The notes: a model not told the origin generated them from the letters alone. A stretch of DNA of 64,000 nucleotides from Clostridium beijerinckii (GCA_003129525.1 CP029329.1:529501-593500), one strand, 5' to 3'; positions 28,427-38,544 are shown, numbered from the stretch's first letter. Program-made: numbers and translations.

Positions 28427-31400
28427 TTAGTATATAGCTCCATCTTGTCCAAATCTATATACTTTATCCTCAATAAACATACTTTGATTTATTACCATCT
28501 GTCCATTTGGAGTAAAGTAATACCACTTTTGATTTAAGAATAGCCAGCCTTTGTGCATTACGCCATTTAGACCTAAATAATACCAGCTATTGTTTAAATT
28601 CATCCATCCTTTTTTCATTTCTCCAGTTTTGGGATCTAAGTAATATGTTTTCCCATCTGCATCTTCAACTTTCCATCCTGATGCTCTATATCCTAAATTA
28701 TTCAAATAATAATTTTTCCCACCAGTAGATATCCAAGCTTCTTTAACTTGTCTACTCTTCTTATCAAAATAAGTTGGCTTTCCATTTACACTGCCCCACT
28801 CATCATATTTAGTTAAATCTACCCAACATTCATTGTATTCATCATAGAATTGATCATCTTCTGTTGCATCACCATCATCAGAAGGATCATCTCCCCAATC
28901 AGCAGAATCAACTCTATTCACTTCTAGTGTATATGTTTTGCTCTCTTTACCATCTTCTGATATAACTTCTATATTAATATCAGTTTTTTGAGCTCCTTTA
29001 AGACTTATACTTATTGCACTTCCTAAGTATTCTTCTCCATTTACAGTAACTGTTGCTTTGGAATCTTCTGCTATTGGAGTTACCTTAATATTAGTTACGT
29101 TTTGATCTACACGAACTTTAGTTGTATCAGCTTTAGGATCAAAAGTATAATCTCCCACATTAAGTATTACATTTTTCAAATTAATATTACTACCCTTTGA
29201 ATTATTTTTAATTACAACAGTATATGTCTTACTCGTAGTTCCATCTTGTGCTGTAACAACTATTTTAATAGTTGTCTTACCATTTTCATTTAAAGGAAGT
29301 TCACTTATTTGCCCTGAAACTAAATCATAAGACTCTGATCCTCCATCAATAGTTGCAACAATTGATTTAACATTATCATCTTCAGCTACTGCAGTTATTT
29401 TTACTGTTGTATCTTCTTTTGCAACAGTAGATGTATAATCAAATTTATCGCTCGAAAATCCCTCATTTTCATCACTATCTTTCAACGTATAACCTTTAAG
29501 CTTCAATAAATTCAATGAAGCATTAGTTGAATTATCTCCTGGTGTTGGCGTAGTATTAATGTCATAATTATTAGGTAGATAAAATACATATTTATCTCCC
29601 ACTGGATAACTTCCAGCTAAAACTGTCTCATCTACTCCATTTACCTTTTTAGTTTCAAATTCATCATAATATGCTTGAACAACCATTTTTTTAGCTGTTC
29701 CCAAAGTTACATTAAGACTAGTATTTCTTTTTAAATAGTTTTCTGTATCAGATAAATTACCATTATATTCATTATCTATAGAAACCTGTGCTTCTTTAGG
29801 ATTAGTACTATTTACATCATCTCCAAGCCAAACTCTTATGTATTCATTTTTATCACTTCTTTTACCAGTAAAAGATACTGTGACTGGATCGCCAACATCT
29901 TGTCCAGCTAGATCTGCTGATAAATCTCCAAAACACAAATCATAAGTACGTCTAGATGTAGTAAAACCTACAATATTTTCTATTTTATCTACACCTTGTT
30001 GTGTCAGATTAGCAGTAGTAGAAGAACTATAAAAGCCCAAATTCATAGTAAATTGATTGTCAGTTTGTAGATTAACCTTCAAAAGATATCTTGCTAAGAT
30101 TGTTGATGAATTTATTACATTTCCATCTTTACCTTCATAAACATCAACTTGTAATTCATTGCTTGTTGTACTAGCCATAAAATCAACAAATTGCTTTCCA
30201 TTTTTAAGCATAGATTGCTTAACTCTAGTTGTACCTGATGAATCCACATAATTATTGGTCACGACGTAAGCTACTGTATCTTTACTTCTTATAAGAGTAG
30301 GCTCTAAGCTTATCATTCTAGATCTTGAGTCTATATATATATTACCCTTATAAATCTTAAAACCACTTTTATCATTAGTAATTGTAAATTTCTTTCCTAT
30401 ATATGCCGGTACAGTACTGTCATCGTTATAATCAAGTTTTGTTATTCCTGCATTTTTTAAGCTATAGTCCTTGTCAGATGATAAATTATTATATCTAATT
30501 TCTATTGCATAAGCTTTTGAAATACTACTCGTTCCATTTAGTTTTACTACAATTGAATCTGATTGCCCTAATCTTTCTAAGTTACCAGTTAATTGACGTC
30601 CATCAATCGTATATTCTGAACCTTCCTCTGCTTCTGTTCCATTTTTGTATACTTTAGCACCATCCAAATTGATTGTTTGTTCAAATGTCATAACATACTT
30701 TAATGTTGAAATTGAGTCTGGGACATCAAAAGTATATCTAAGTGCCATATTGGCATCTGGTTGTGCTTCTGTTGAATATAAAAATGGTACTGTATTATTT
30801 GTATTTAATGCAGATGTAGGATCAATAATTTCATCTGAATCGTTAAATGAACTTGCTTGACCAACATAAGCTTTAAAAGTCATTGGATTTATCTTACCTA
30901 CAACATATGTAGTTGCATGTTCAATTGTTATCTTTTGATTAGCATATGTTGTAGGAACTGGAGCCTTTATTTCAGTTTTTGCAACTTGTGTGACAGTTCC
31001 ACTATTATCTTTTTCCTCTGGTGTATAAACTACGTCTTGTGTAGTTATAGTTATTCTATATTCAATTTTATTAACTCCTAGTGGTAAGCCTGTTATAGTT
31101 TTCCCAATTCTATCTGGTATCCCTAAGACCTTACTATAATTGGTAATGCCTATACCAATATCGCCTAATATAGGATTAATAATCGTATTATCAGCATCAG
31201 TATAACAAGGTGTTCCATTAATAGAAATTAAATCAACCTTTTGACCCACAATACCAGATGTTGATTGTTTGCTGGTTTTTGCTTGTGCCTCTAAAGTGCC
31301 TGCATCAGTTCTAACATCTTTTACTGATATATCAAATCCAGATTCTACCCCTCCAACAGTATAAATTTCCTCTTTAGTTGTAGTATCTGTTCTAGCTGTC

Positions 31401-31561
31401 AGTGCTGTTGTGCTTCCAGTCACGTTTACTTGTATTGATGTTGCATCTGTACCTATCGTTGCTGACTTAGCTGCTTGTCCGCTAAATCCAACTGGTAAAA
31501 ATGATATTATACTCGTAAATACTACTAATAATGCTACAAACCTGCTTTTCATTTTATTCAT
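28427..31561 (-). CDS. Secreted choline-binding protein with cadherin-like domains
   Basis: A 1044-residue protein. The start MNKMKSRFVALLVVF at 31561 follows GGAGGG and gives a clear signal peptide ending near SGQAAKSA. A long N-terminal region (to about residue 690) is not recognised. Two cadherin-like beta-sandwich domains follow (SSDKFDYTSTVAKEDTTVKI and TFDPKADTTKVRVDQNVTNI). A linker rich in D and E leads to about five or six choline-binding repeats of the W-x-YY-x-G-x-M type (WMNLNNSWYYLGLNGVM, WLFLNQKWYYFTPNGQM). The repeats would dock it to phosphocholine on the wall. The N-terminal region may be the functional part. Adhesin or wall-structural roles are possible; no enzyme motif is seen. 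Confidence 0.87.
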   Translation of the reverse strand: MNKMKSRFVALLVVFTSIISFLPVGFSGQAAKSATIGTDATSIQVNVTGSTTALTARTDTTTKEEIYTVGGVESGFDISVKDVRTDAGTLEAQAKTSKQSTSGIVGQKVDLISINGTPCYTDADNTIINPILGDIGIGITNYSKVLGIPDRIGKTITGLPLGVNKIEYRITITTQDVVYTPEEKDNSGTVTQVAKTEIKAPVPTTYANQKITIEHATTYVVGKINPMTFKAYVGQASSFNDSDEIIDPTSALNTNNTVPFLYSTEAQPDANMALRYTFDVPDSISTLKYVMTFEQTINLDGAKVYKNGTEAEEGSEYTIDGRQLTGNLERLGQSDSIVVKLNGTSSISKAYAIEIRYNNLSSDKDYSLKNAGITKLDYNDDSTVPAYIGKKFTITNDKSGFKIYKGNIYIDSRSRMISLEPTLIRSKDTVAYVVTNNYVDSSGTTRVKQSMLKNGKQFVDFMASTTSNELQVDVYEGKDGNVINSSTILARYLLKVNLQTDNQFTMNLGFYSSSTTANLTQQGVDKIENIVGFTTSRRTYDLCFGDLSADLAGQDVGDPVTVSFTGKRSDKNEYIRVWLGDDVNSTNPKEAQVSIDNEYNGNLSDTENYLKRNTSLNVTLGTAKKMVVQAYYDEFETKKVNGVDETVLAGSYPVGDKYVFYLPNNYDINTTPTPGDNSTNASLNLLKLKGYTLKDSDENEGFSSDKFDYTSTVAKEDTTVKITAVAEDDNVKSIVATIDGGSESYDLVSGQISELPLNENGKTTIKIVVTAQDGTTSKTYTVVIKNNSKGSNINLKNVILNVGDYTFDPKADTTKVRVDQNVTNIKVTPIAEDSKATVTVNGEEYLGSAISISLKGAQKTDINIEVISEDGKESKTYTLEVNRVDSADWGDDPSDDGDATEDDQFYDEYNECWVDLTKYDEWGSVNGKPTYFDKKSRQVKEAWISTGGKNYYLNNLGYRASGWKVEDADGKTYYLDPKTGEMKKGWMNLNNSWYYLGLNGVMHKGWLFLNQKWYYFTPNGQMVINQSMFIEDKVYRFGQDGAIY

Positions 31562-31621
31562 TAGTGTCGCCCTCCTAAATTGCATGTTTAATTTTAATGA
31601 TCATTTATTTTATCATATTAA

Positions 31622-31840
31622 TTTATCTGATAGCTAGCATCCGTAACATTCCATCTTATATGAAACTCCTCTTCCTAACGTCAGAGGAGTAAGCGATTCA
31701 CACTAAATCATAGATTTAGGTTCTCTGCTTAACTGGGAGATAACGGCTGCACGCTCCTAGACGAGGTGCCCCTTGAGGGTATAAGTTCAACTAAGATTCA
31801 GATGGGGATCAAACCCCACCTGAATCAAGTTTCACTTGAT
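31622..31840 (-). repeat. Repeat A, copy 2 (longest, with a repeat-B-like insert)
   Basis: It has the same edges and GATGGGGATCAAACCCCACC hairpin as copy 1 and the same AACGGCTGCACGCTCCTAG core. At about 31689-31733 it carries a segment (TTCACACTAAATCATAGATT and following) that is a diverged piece of repeat B. It also has a CCCTTGAGGG palindrome shared with copy 3. The mosaic suggests repeat B is a module of a larger element family. Confidence 0.6.
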
Positions 31841-31892
31841 ATCTTTAATTAATATGCTGTAATAATTTGCTTAACGTTAGTGATTATTAATT

Positions 31893-32034
31893 AAACTCGA
31901 TTCGCATTCGTTCGCTGGGTAAGTGACTCACACAAAATCATAGATTTTGGTTCTCTACTTAAGGAAACTCGATTCGCATTCGCTCACTGAGTAAGTGATT
32001 CACACAAAATCATGGATTTTGATTCTCCACTTAA
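31893..32034 (-). repeat. Repeat B, two direct copies head to tail
   Basis: Copies at 31893-31962 and 31963-32034 differ by a few bases. Each reads (plus strand) AAACTCGATTCGCATTCG, then GTAAGTGA.TCACAC, a small hairpin AAAATCATAGATTTT, and TTCTC.ACTTAA. Further copies are at 37706-37775 and 62730-62801. The 32035-32170 stretch after it holds nothing recognisable. Confidence 0.65.
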
Positions 32035-32171
32035 ATAAACTATATATTTATTATCGAGCCATTTAATCTCATCTTTAGATGTTCAGAACATTATATGAAT
32101 TTATTTTATGCATTACCAAGGATATTTATAAATGAAATACCTTCTAATTTGTTCATGTGAAATTTAAGTCA

Positions 32172-32218
32172 AAAAACCTTCCATAATATAATACATTTGC
32201 TTCATATTATGGAAGGTC
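32172..32218 (-). terminator. Terminator of the zinc-ribbon protein gene
   Basis: ACCTTCCATAATAT pairs with ATATTATGGAAGGT and is followed by six T residues on the minus strand. Confidence 0.85.
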
Positions 32219-32245
32219 CTTTTCTTTCATTTTATTATTTTTTCT

Positions 32246-32644
32246 CTATGATTTTCCTTTAAATGTTTTTTTACATTTAGGACATGTAACTGAAATTTTT
32301 CCATTACCTCTTGGCACACGTAATTTTTGCTTACAATCTGGACATGTAAAATATTTATGAGTTTTTGAATCTTTTACCCTATTTAATTTTTGCTTAAACC
32401 ATTTAGCCATGGAATTTTCAAATGTTAAATACTTGTAATTCTCTTGTTTACGCTTATATATATTCTTTGAAAATATTCTAAAAATACATATAAGTGTTGG
32501 AATATATCCTATAGCTGTTAAACTTGATAAATTTCTTGGCAATAAGCCTGCTATTACTATTAATGCAAAAGATAAAATAAGTAATGCTCTTGATAGCTGA
32601 TCTGCGCCATATCTTCCATACATAAATTTTTTCAACCAATTCAC
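32246..32644 (-). CDS. Small membrane protein with C-terminal zinc ribbon
   Basis: A 132-residue protein starting at a GTG (32644). Two membrane segments lie near residues 20-60. The C-terminus has CPDCKQKLRVPRG and CPKCKKTF, a four-cysteine zinc ribbon facing the cytoplasm. Similar proteins are common but uncharacterised in clostridia. It has its own terminator and sits between the cadherin-like choline-binding protein and an autolysin. No role can be assigned. Confidence 0.8.
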   Translation of the reverse strand: MNWLKKFMYGRYGADQLSRALLILSFALIVIAGLLPRNLSSLTAIGYIPTLICIFRIFSKNIYKRKQENYKYLTFENSMAKWFKQKLNRVKDSKTHKYFTCPDCKQKLRVPRGNGKISVTCPKCKKTFKGKS

Positions 32645-32856
32645 TTTTTCACCCCATTTACTTTAAAATAAACATTTAGTTTTAATTGTAGTTTACTAAA
32701 ATACTATTACTTTAAAATATAATCTAATAATACAAAACTATCAATGTAAATAGTATAAATAATGCAGTAATTTTTTTAACATTACAGATATCTAAGGTAT
32801 AAATCGTAATTATGAGTATATTATAGCAAAATAATAGAGCATCATATTATACATAT

Positions 32857-32893
32857 AAAAAGACGCATCAACAATTCATTGATACGTCTTTTT
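32857..32893. terminator. Terminator downstream of the first dual autolysin
   Basis: GACGCATCAA pairs with TTGATACGTC, with A/T runs on both sides, so it could work in both directions. It lies 50 bp past the autolysin stop codon. Confidence 0.8.
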
Positions 32894-32942
32894 ATATAAT
32901 TCAGAAAATTTAAGAAACAAAATATAAAACTTAATTTTTTAA

Positions 32943-34973
32943 TTATATTGCTGATGCTATTGCATTTGCAATTGCGTCAGCTGCTAGATCTTGATAAGAT
33001 GAATCTGCGCATTTTTGAGCTTCATTTGGATTTGTTATAAATCCACACTCAATTAATACTGACGGCATAATTGTGTTTCTACAAACAAATAAATTACCAT
33101 CTTTAGCACCTCTATTTATTGCTCCAGTACTATTTGTTATCGCCGATGAAATAGACGATGCAAGGCTCCTACTTGCCGAAAGCTTTGAATCACTATATGC
33201 CCCACCAAAGTTGTCATCTTGTGCCCTTGAACTATAATAAACTTCTACACCAGTTGCCGCTTCTGATGCTGCATTATGATGCAAACTTACAAATAGAGCC
33301 GCACCAGCATTATTAGCAATATTTACTCTATTAGTAAGACTTTCAGTTACGCTCGAAACTTCTCTATCAGATTCATTTCTTGTCATAATTACATTATACC
33401 CCTGTGATTCGAGTTTTGCCTTTAATTTAGCTGCAATTTGCATATTTAAGTCTCTTTCTGCATATGTAACACCATTAAAAGTTGCATAAGCACCATCATC
33501 TCCACCGAAGTTATGACCTGGATCTATAACTATTGTTTTACCAGAAGTGTCACCAGATACTTTATTTCCTCGTTTTCCATCAGGACCTATTTGCCAGCCA
33601 TTTATAACTGTACCTTTAACCATAATACCTGAACCCGGCCTAAAATAATAAGTATTGCCGCCATCTGATATCCATCCTGTTGCCATAGCACCACTACTAT
33701 TTAAGTAATAAGTGTTACCATCAAGATCAAGTAAGCCTTTTGCCATGACTCCATTTGTATGTAAATAATACCAACTTCCATTTGGTTTAATCCAACCAGT
33801 TAGCATATTTCCACCAGTATTAAAGTAATACCATTGTCCACTAATTTCAAACCAACCTATTCGCATTGCTCCACTTACATCTAAGAAATATTTACTACCA
33901 TCAATCAGTTTAAAGCCAGTTGCCATGCTTCCATCACCTTGTAGGTAATACCATTTACCACTATCTTTTAACCAACCTATTTGCATTGCTCCACTTGATT
34001 TAAGAAAATACCATTTATCACCATCTTTTAACCAACCTTTTGCCATAGATCCATCACTATATAGGTAATACCAATTACTGTCTGGTTTAATCCATCCAGT
34101 TGATTTACTACCATTTGATTTATAATAATACCAATTTCCACCCTCTAATTTCCAACCAATTGATGATGAAATATTTGTGCTATTATTTGTTGTTGTTTTT
34201 ATTGGCTCGGTTGCTTGTACTCCTGTTGGCGCTATTGTATTTGTTTGAGCCTTATCTACTGTTGCTGCTGACCCTGTATTTTTTGTTGTGTTTGTACTTG
34301 AATTTGTTGCTTCAGAAGTTTTGTTAGAATTATCAACAACTTTAGAATCATCAATTTCAGTTTTTGGTGTTGACACAATTCCTGCTGATACTAATAAATC
34401 ATTATATGATTTATTAATGTCTTCACCATATGAAAGACTTGGAGCCCACTTTCCACCTAGGGCATTTACTGTCACCGCATTACCTTTAATAGTAACAAAA
34501 TGTCTTGGGTCATATGTATTGCTCTTTGGGTACCCAATAGCACCTGCATAAAGTGCTAAGTGATCTAAATGAGCTTGTACACCTTCATCCCATGTATTAA
34601 ATTTTTGATGAGCATTGGGATCAGTATCTGCTCCACCTACAACAGTCTTCATTCCACATGGATTTTTATAGCTTTCATCTAAAACACCACCAAAATTACC
34701 GTATCCCGTCTCTTTAGCTGCTTGTACATATGCAATAGCTGGATTAACATTTCCATGTTCCGGTGCATACTTCCAATACAATTCAGCTAATCCAATAAAA
34801 GCATCCGTTGCACCTTTAGACTTTGCCCATTGTTCAGCCTGTTTTGCTGTCACTTTTGTTTCTGATATTATTTTAATATCAGTAATAGCTGCTTTTGTAT
34901 TAGTTATTGGTATTAATACTAAAACCAATGCAAAAGCAAATAAAAATGTGGTCAATCTCTTAATAGCCTTCAA
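32943..34973 (-). CDS. Dual-enzyme choline-binding autolysin (glucosaminidase + amidase)
   Basis: A 676-residue secreted protein starting at a TTG (34973) with GGAGG eight bases upstream. A signal peptide ends near residue 29. An N-terminal glucosaminidase domain follows (QAAKETGYGNFGG with the likely catalytic Glu, then FNTWDEGVQAHLDHL, to about residue 205). A Thr/Ser/Asn-rich linker leads to about nine choline-binding repeats (GWIKPDSNWYYLYSDGSM type). The C-terminus is an Amidase_3 domain with zinc ligands in IDPGHN, YAERDLN and SLHHN and catalytic Glu in LIECGFITN. It would cut both the glycan strand and the stem peptide of peptidoglycan while anchored to phosphocholine. A paralogue lies directly upstream. 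Confidence 0.93.
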   Translation of the reverse strand: MKAIKRLTTFLFAFALVLVLIPITNTKAAITDIKIISETKVTAKQAEQWAKSKGATDAFIGLAELYWKYAPEHGNVNPAIAYVQAAKETGYGNFGGVLDESYKNPCGMKTVVGGADTDPNAHQKFNTWDEGVQAHLDHLALYAGAIGYPKSNTYDPRHFVTIKGNAVTVNALGGKWAPSLSYGEDINKSYNDLLVSAGIVSTPKTEIDDSKVVDNSNKTSEATNSSTNTTKNTGSAATVDKAQTNTIAPTGVQATEPIKTTTNNSTNISSSIGWKLEGGNWYYYKSNGSKSTGWIKPDSNWYYLYSDGSMAKGWLKDGDKWYFLKSSGAMQIGWLKDSGKWYYLQGDGSMATGFKLIDGSKYFLDVSGAMRIGWFEISGQWYYFNTGGNMLTGWIKPNGSWYYLHTNGVMAKGLLDLDGNTYYLNSSGAMATGWISDGGNTYYFRPGSGIMVKGTVINGWQIGPDGKRGNKVSGDTSGKTIVIDPGHNFGGDDGAYATFNGVTYAERDLNMQIAAKLKAKLESQGYNVIMTRNESDREVSSVTESLTNRVNIANNAGAALFVSLHHNAASEAATGVEVYYSSRAQDDNFGGAYSDSKLSASRSLASSISSAITNSTGAINRGAKDGNLFVCRNTIMPSVLIECGFITNPNEAQKCADSSYQDLAADAIANAIASAI

Positions 34974-35211
34974 AACAGCTTTCCTCCGTTCTCTTTAGTT
35001 TAATCCGAAAAGTAATATATTTACCCTATTATATAATACAACTATATTCCCTATTTTAGGTACTTTGTATTGCAAATAATGACTATTTTTCACAAGTAAA
35101 TATTTCCAACATGTGATTTTATAATAATTTTAATCTATTAACATTGAAACCCAATGTGAAAAATACACAATCCTGAAATTATTATTATCCATAAATATAT
35201 ATCCAAAGTTA

Positions 35212-35262
35212 GAAAGAAAGAGTACTCATTGTGCAATATTGCATCAGAGTACCCTTTCTTTC
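35212..35262 (-). terminator. Hairpin downstream of the second dual autolysin
   Basis: GAAAGAAAGAGTACTC pairs with GAGTACCCTTTCTTTC (one mismatch). It directly follows hairpin element C copy 3 and is the likely 3' end of the autolysin transcript. The rest of the 34974-35211 gap shows AT-rich DNA only. Confidence 0.55.
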
Positions 35263-35328
35263 AAAGGGAAAGTTATGCTTATACTATCAATATATATTCA
35301 ACAAATGCATGCCCTTTTACTTCGGCTG
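35260..35328 (-). repeat. Hairpin element C, copy 3 (short form), downstream of the second autolysin
   Basis: On the minus strand it reads CCGAAGTAAAAGGGCATGCATTTGTT, given here by its core GGGCATGCATTTGTT, then a short loop and GCATAACTTTCCCTTT closing the AAGGG stem. It lacks the long inner stem of copies 2 and 4. The stop codon of the autolysin is about 43 bp upstream. Confidence 0.5.
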
Positions 35329-35370
35329 GATATATGCCTATAGTAAAGTTTTCACCTTTTGTATCTATAT

Positions 35371-37608
35371 TTATATGTTCCCTGCAATAACCTCTGCTAT
35401 AGCCGCAGCTACTTTTTGTTGACTAGCTGGGTCTGAACATCTTATTGCTTCTTCTTTGTTTGTTATAAACCCTGTTTCAACTAATACTGCTGGCATATTT
35501 GCATTTCTACATACAAATAAATTTTGTTCTTGGCCACCTCTATTATTTAAACTAAGCTTGTTTGCAATATTGTTATTTATAAGAGTAGCCATTTCCTTAC
35601 TTTTTTCTATCCTACTGCTATTCAATTTACCACCAAAAGTAGCATCTTGAGACTCTTCACTATAAAGAGTTAATACACCTTGAGCCGTTTCACTTGCTGA
35701 ATTATGATGTATGCTTACAAAGAAATCAGCATTAGCATTATTAGCAATATTTACTCTGTTTGTAAGACTTTGAATCAAAGCTATGGTTTCTCTTTGACCT
35801 GAATATCTGGTCATTATTACATTATAGCCTCTATTTTCAAGTTCAGTTTTTAATTTAGATGCAACCATAATATTCAAATCTGCTTCATTATAAGTTACCC
35901 CATCTATTGTGGCTGTGGCACCGCCATCTCCACCATAGTTATGACCTGCATCTACTACAATTGTCTTTTTTCCATTTGAAGGATTGTTATTTGTTGGATT
36001 ACTAGTTGCAGGATTATCTTCATTATCTTGATTAGATGAAGCTTGCTTCTTACCATCTGATCCAATCTTAAATCCATCTATTTTAGTATTAGTAACCATT
36101 CTTCCCGTAGATGTATCTAAATAATATGAATCTCCATTAGATGTAACCCATCCTGTTGCCATAGCTCCACTTTCTTTTAAGTAGTACCATGTTCCATCAA
36201 GATTAATCCATCCCTTAGCCATAGCTCCAGTATTATATAAATAATAGTTAGTTCCATTATCTAAAATCCAACCTGTTGACATACTACCATCGGTATTAAA
36301 ATAATACCAATAATTATTTAATTGTATCCAACCAGTTGCTAAAGTACCATTATCATTGAACATATAGCTCTTACCATCTATTTTATTGAGCCCAGTTACC
36401 ATACTCCCATCGCCTTGAAGATAGTAGGAACTGTTATTGTCTTTAAGCCAACCAGTCTTCACTTTTCCACTTTTTTCAGAAAAGTACCATTTATCGTTTA
36501 ATTTTATCCAGCCATCATTCGTTGCCATAACTCCTGAATCCTTTAAATAATATAAACTTGAACCATCATATTGAATTCCAGTTGCCATAACACCTGAATC
36601 AGTTAAAAAGTACCAATCATTATTTAATTGCTTCCAACCTTTAACCATAATCCCTGAATTATTAAAATAGTACCATTTTCCATTGTCACTTAGCCAATTA
36701 GTTGCCATTTTCCCATCATCTTTTAAGTAATACCAATTGCTATCAGGTTTAATCCACCCAATCGCCTTTGTATTATCTGATTTATAGTAATACCAAGCTC
36801 CCTTTTCATTTTTCCAACCAACAGTTGATGTTATATTAGTTTTATCATCTACAGTTTCATCACCTGTTTGGGGTTTATTTTCTGAAATAACCTCTGATAC
36901 GTTTGGTGCACTTGGTTTGCTTTCAGTTTTCCCTGGATTTGGAACTGCATTTGATGTTTCATCACTATCATTAGAATCTTCATCTGCTTCATCTGTATCC
37001 TTTTGATAATCTACTCCAGCAAAATCTAGTAAATCTTTATATAATGCATTTACTTCCTCGCCATATGTAGCACTTGGAGCCCATTTTGTGCCTAAAGAAT
37101 TTACCGTAGTTGCTTTTCCTTTAATAGTTACAAAATGTCTTGGGTCATATGTATCATCCTTTGGATATCCTTTAGCTCCTGCATATAAAGCTAAATGATC
37201 CATATGTGCTTGTACACCTTCATCCCAAGTATCAAATTTTTGATGAGCATTTTTATCAGTATCTCCTCCACCTGATGATGTCTTAAGTCCACATGGGTTT
37301 TTATAACTTTCGTCTAAAACTCCACCAAACTTTCCGAATCCAGTTTCTTTTGCAGCTTGTACATACGCAATCGCTGGATTTACATCACCACAATCAGATG
37401 AATACTCAAAATAAAGTTCTGCTAAGTCTTGAAAAGTTTCTGTTGCACCTTTAGATTTAGCCCATTTTTCCGCTTGTTTTGCAGTAACCTCACTGTTCGA
37501 TATTATTTTAAAATCAGTCGTTGCTGCCTGTACACTTAATGTGGGAACTAAACTTAATACCATTGCAAATGTTAAAACAAGGGTAATAATCTTCTTTTTT
37601 ATATTCAA
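35371..37608 (-). CDS. Second dual-enzyme choline-binding autolysin
   Basis: A paralogue of the 32943-34973 protein with the same order: signal peptide, glucosaminidase domain (QAAKETGFGKFGG), an acidic and proline-rich linker, about twelve choline-binding repeats and Amidase_3 (VDAGHNYGG, NEADLNIM, SIHHNSAS, VETGFITN). The start is taken as the TTG at 37608, at the same place as in the paralogue and preceded by AAGGAGGTGG; an upstream frame extension to 37656 would read through the ribosome site. That gives about 745 residues. Compared with its neighbour it has more repeats and a more acidic linker, so reach or binding strength may differ. Confidence 0.93.
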   Translation of the reverse strand: MNIKKKIITLVLTFAMVLSLVPTLSVQAATTDFKIISNSEVTAKQAEKWAKSKGATETFQDLAELYFEYSSDCGDVNPAIAYVQAAKETGFGKFGGVLDESYKNPCGLKTSSGGGDTDKNAHQKFDTWDEGVQAHMDHLALYAGAKGYPKDDTYDPRHFVTIKGKATTVNSLGTKWAPSATYGEEVNALYKDLLDFAGVDYQKDTDEADEDSNDSDETSNAVPNPGKTESKPSAPNVSEVISENKPQTGDETVDDKTNITSTVGWKNEKGAWYYYKSDNTKAIGWIKPDSNWYYLKDDGKMATNWLSDNGKWYYFNNSGIMVKGWKQLNNDWYFLTDSGVMATGIQYDGSSLYYLKDSGVMATNDGWIKLNDKWYFSEKSGKVKTGWLKDNNSSYYLQGDGSMVTGLNKIDGKSYMFNDNGTLATGWIQLNNYWYYFNTDGSMSTGWILDNGTNYYLYNTGAMAKGWINLDGTWYYLKESGAMATGWVTSNGDSYYLDTSTGRMVTNTKIDGFKIGSDGKKQASSNQDNEDNPATSNPTNNNPSNGKKTIVVDAGHNYGGDGGATATIDGVTYNEADLNIMVASKLKTELENRGYNVIMTRYSGQRETIALIQSLTNRVNIANNANADFFVSIHHNSASETAQGVLTLYSEESQDATFGGKLNSSRIEKSKEMATLINNNIANKLSLNNRGGQEQNLFVCRNANMPAVLVETGFITNKEEAIRCSDPASQQKVAAAIAEVIAGNI

Positions 37609-37705
37609 AACAGTCTGCCACCTCCTTATATTAGATTCTAACAAAAAATGTAACATGATTAAAGGTAATTTTGAAAATTTATAGATTTTTTTATCATATA
37701 TTAAT

Positions 37706-37775
37706 AAGTAGTGAACCCAAATCTATGATTTGGTATGAATCACTTACTCAGCGAACGCATGTGAGTCGAGTTTCC
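37706..37775 (+). repeat. Repeat B, single copy in inverted orientation
   Basis: AAGTAGTGAACCCAAATC and following match the reverse complement of the copies at 31893-32034 and 62730-62801, including the small CCAAATCTATGATTTGG hairpin. It lies between the second autolysin and the small gene at 37893. Confidence 0.6.
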
Positions 37776-37862
37776 TTGCCTCAATATCATATATAAATAT
37801 TCTATTATTTGTATTAACTCTCAAAATACAATAAGGTGATTTATTTAAAATTATTTTCAAGC

Positions 37863-37894
37863 AAAAAAGAGAGCCTTTTCTATTGCTCTCTTTT
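37863..37894 (-). terminator. Terminator of the 37893-38219 gene
   Basis: AAAGAGAGC and GCTCTCTTT pair around an 11-base loop and T residues follow on the minus strand. The stem touches the stop codon. Confidence 0.75.
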
Positions 37895-38219
37895 AGTGAT
37901 TATGATTTTTTCCTCTCCTGCAATTACCAAGATTCTCCTGACAATCAGCAAGAGTGTCCATTAAGTTGTCTACTAATTTACATGTAAGACATGATTGATT
38001 ATCAATCAACTTCTCATTCATGCACATTAAATAACTAATAAAATTTTGATTAGTATACGCATATAAAAATAGTAATATCATTATTAGTTTATTTAACAAT
38101 ACTCCTTGATTCTCCACAACCATTGTAGACAAGGTCAAGTCACTTATTGGATCACATGTTGTTCCACTATTCGTTCCCAAAGTATCGAAATCAGTATCAC
38201 AAAAATTACTGTTACTCAT
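37893..38219 (-). CDS. Small cysteine-containing protein of unknown function
   Basis: I do not recognise this family. The 108 residues (start MSNSNFCDTDFDTLG at 38219, after AGGAAGAG) include a hydrophobic stretch around residues 44-65 and a cysteine-bearing C-terminal half (SCLTCKLVDNLMDTLADC) with a histidine-rich tail. It has a normal start and a terminator of its own, so it is probably real. Small spore- or envelope-associated proteins can look like this, but no role is claimed. Confidence 0.6.
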   Translation of the reverse strand: MSNSNFCDTDFDTLGTNSGTTCDPISDLTLSTMVVENQGVLLNKLIMILLFLYAYTNQNFISYLMCMNEKLIDNQSCLTCKLVDNLMDTLADCQENLGNCRRGKNHNH

Positions 38220-38544
38220 TCTCTTCCTCTCCATGTACAAACATATTATATAATAATAGTATGAAAAATCTTTCCTTTTTGTTACTTGCTAATTTAAAGT
38301 ATTAATTTTCTAAAATCAGATGTTTCTATTTATATCTTCTCTTTCATCAGCACATATTCTCTCTTATTTCAAATTTACTTTCATTATATGTTACTTCATT
38401 ATAATTTCTTAAATCTGAAATAGGTTTAATATTTGGCATAATATAAATTCGTTTTAATATTTACTTTTACCGCAATTTATATTTATGCACATTCAACGTA
38501 GTGTTTTACTTAGAAGTATTAGTAATACTTCTCATTTTTTTAAT

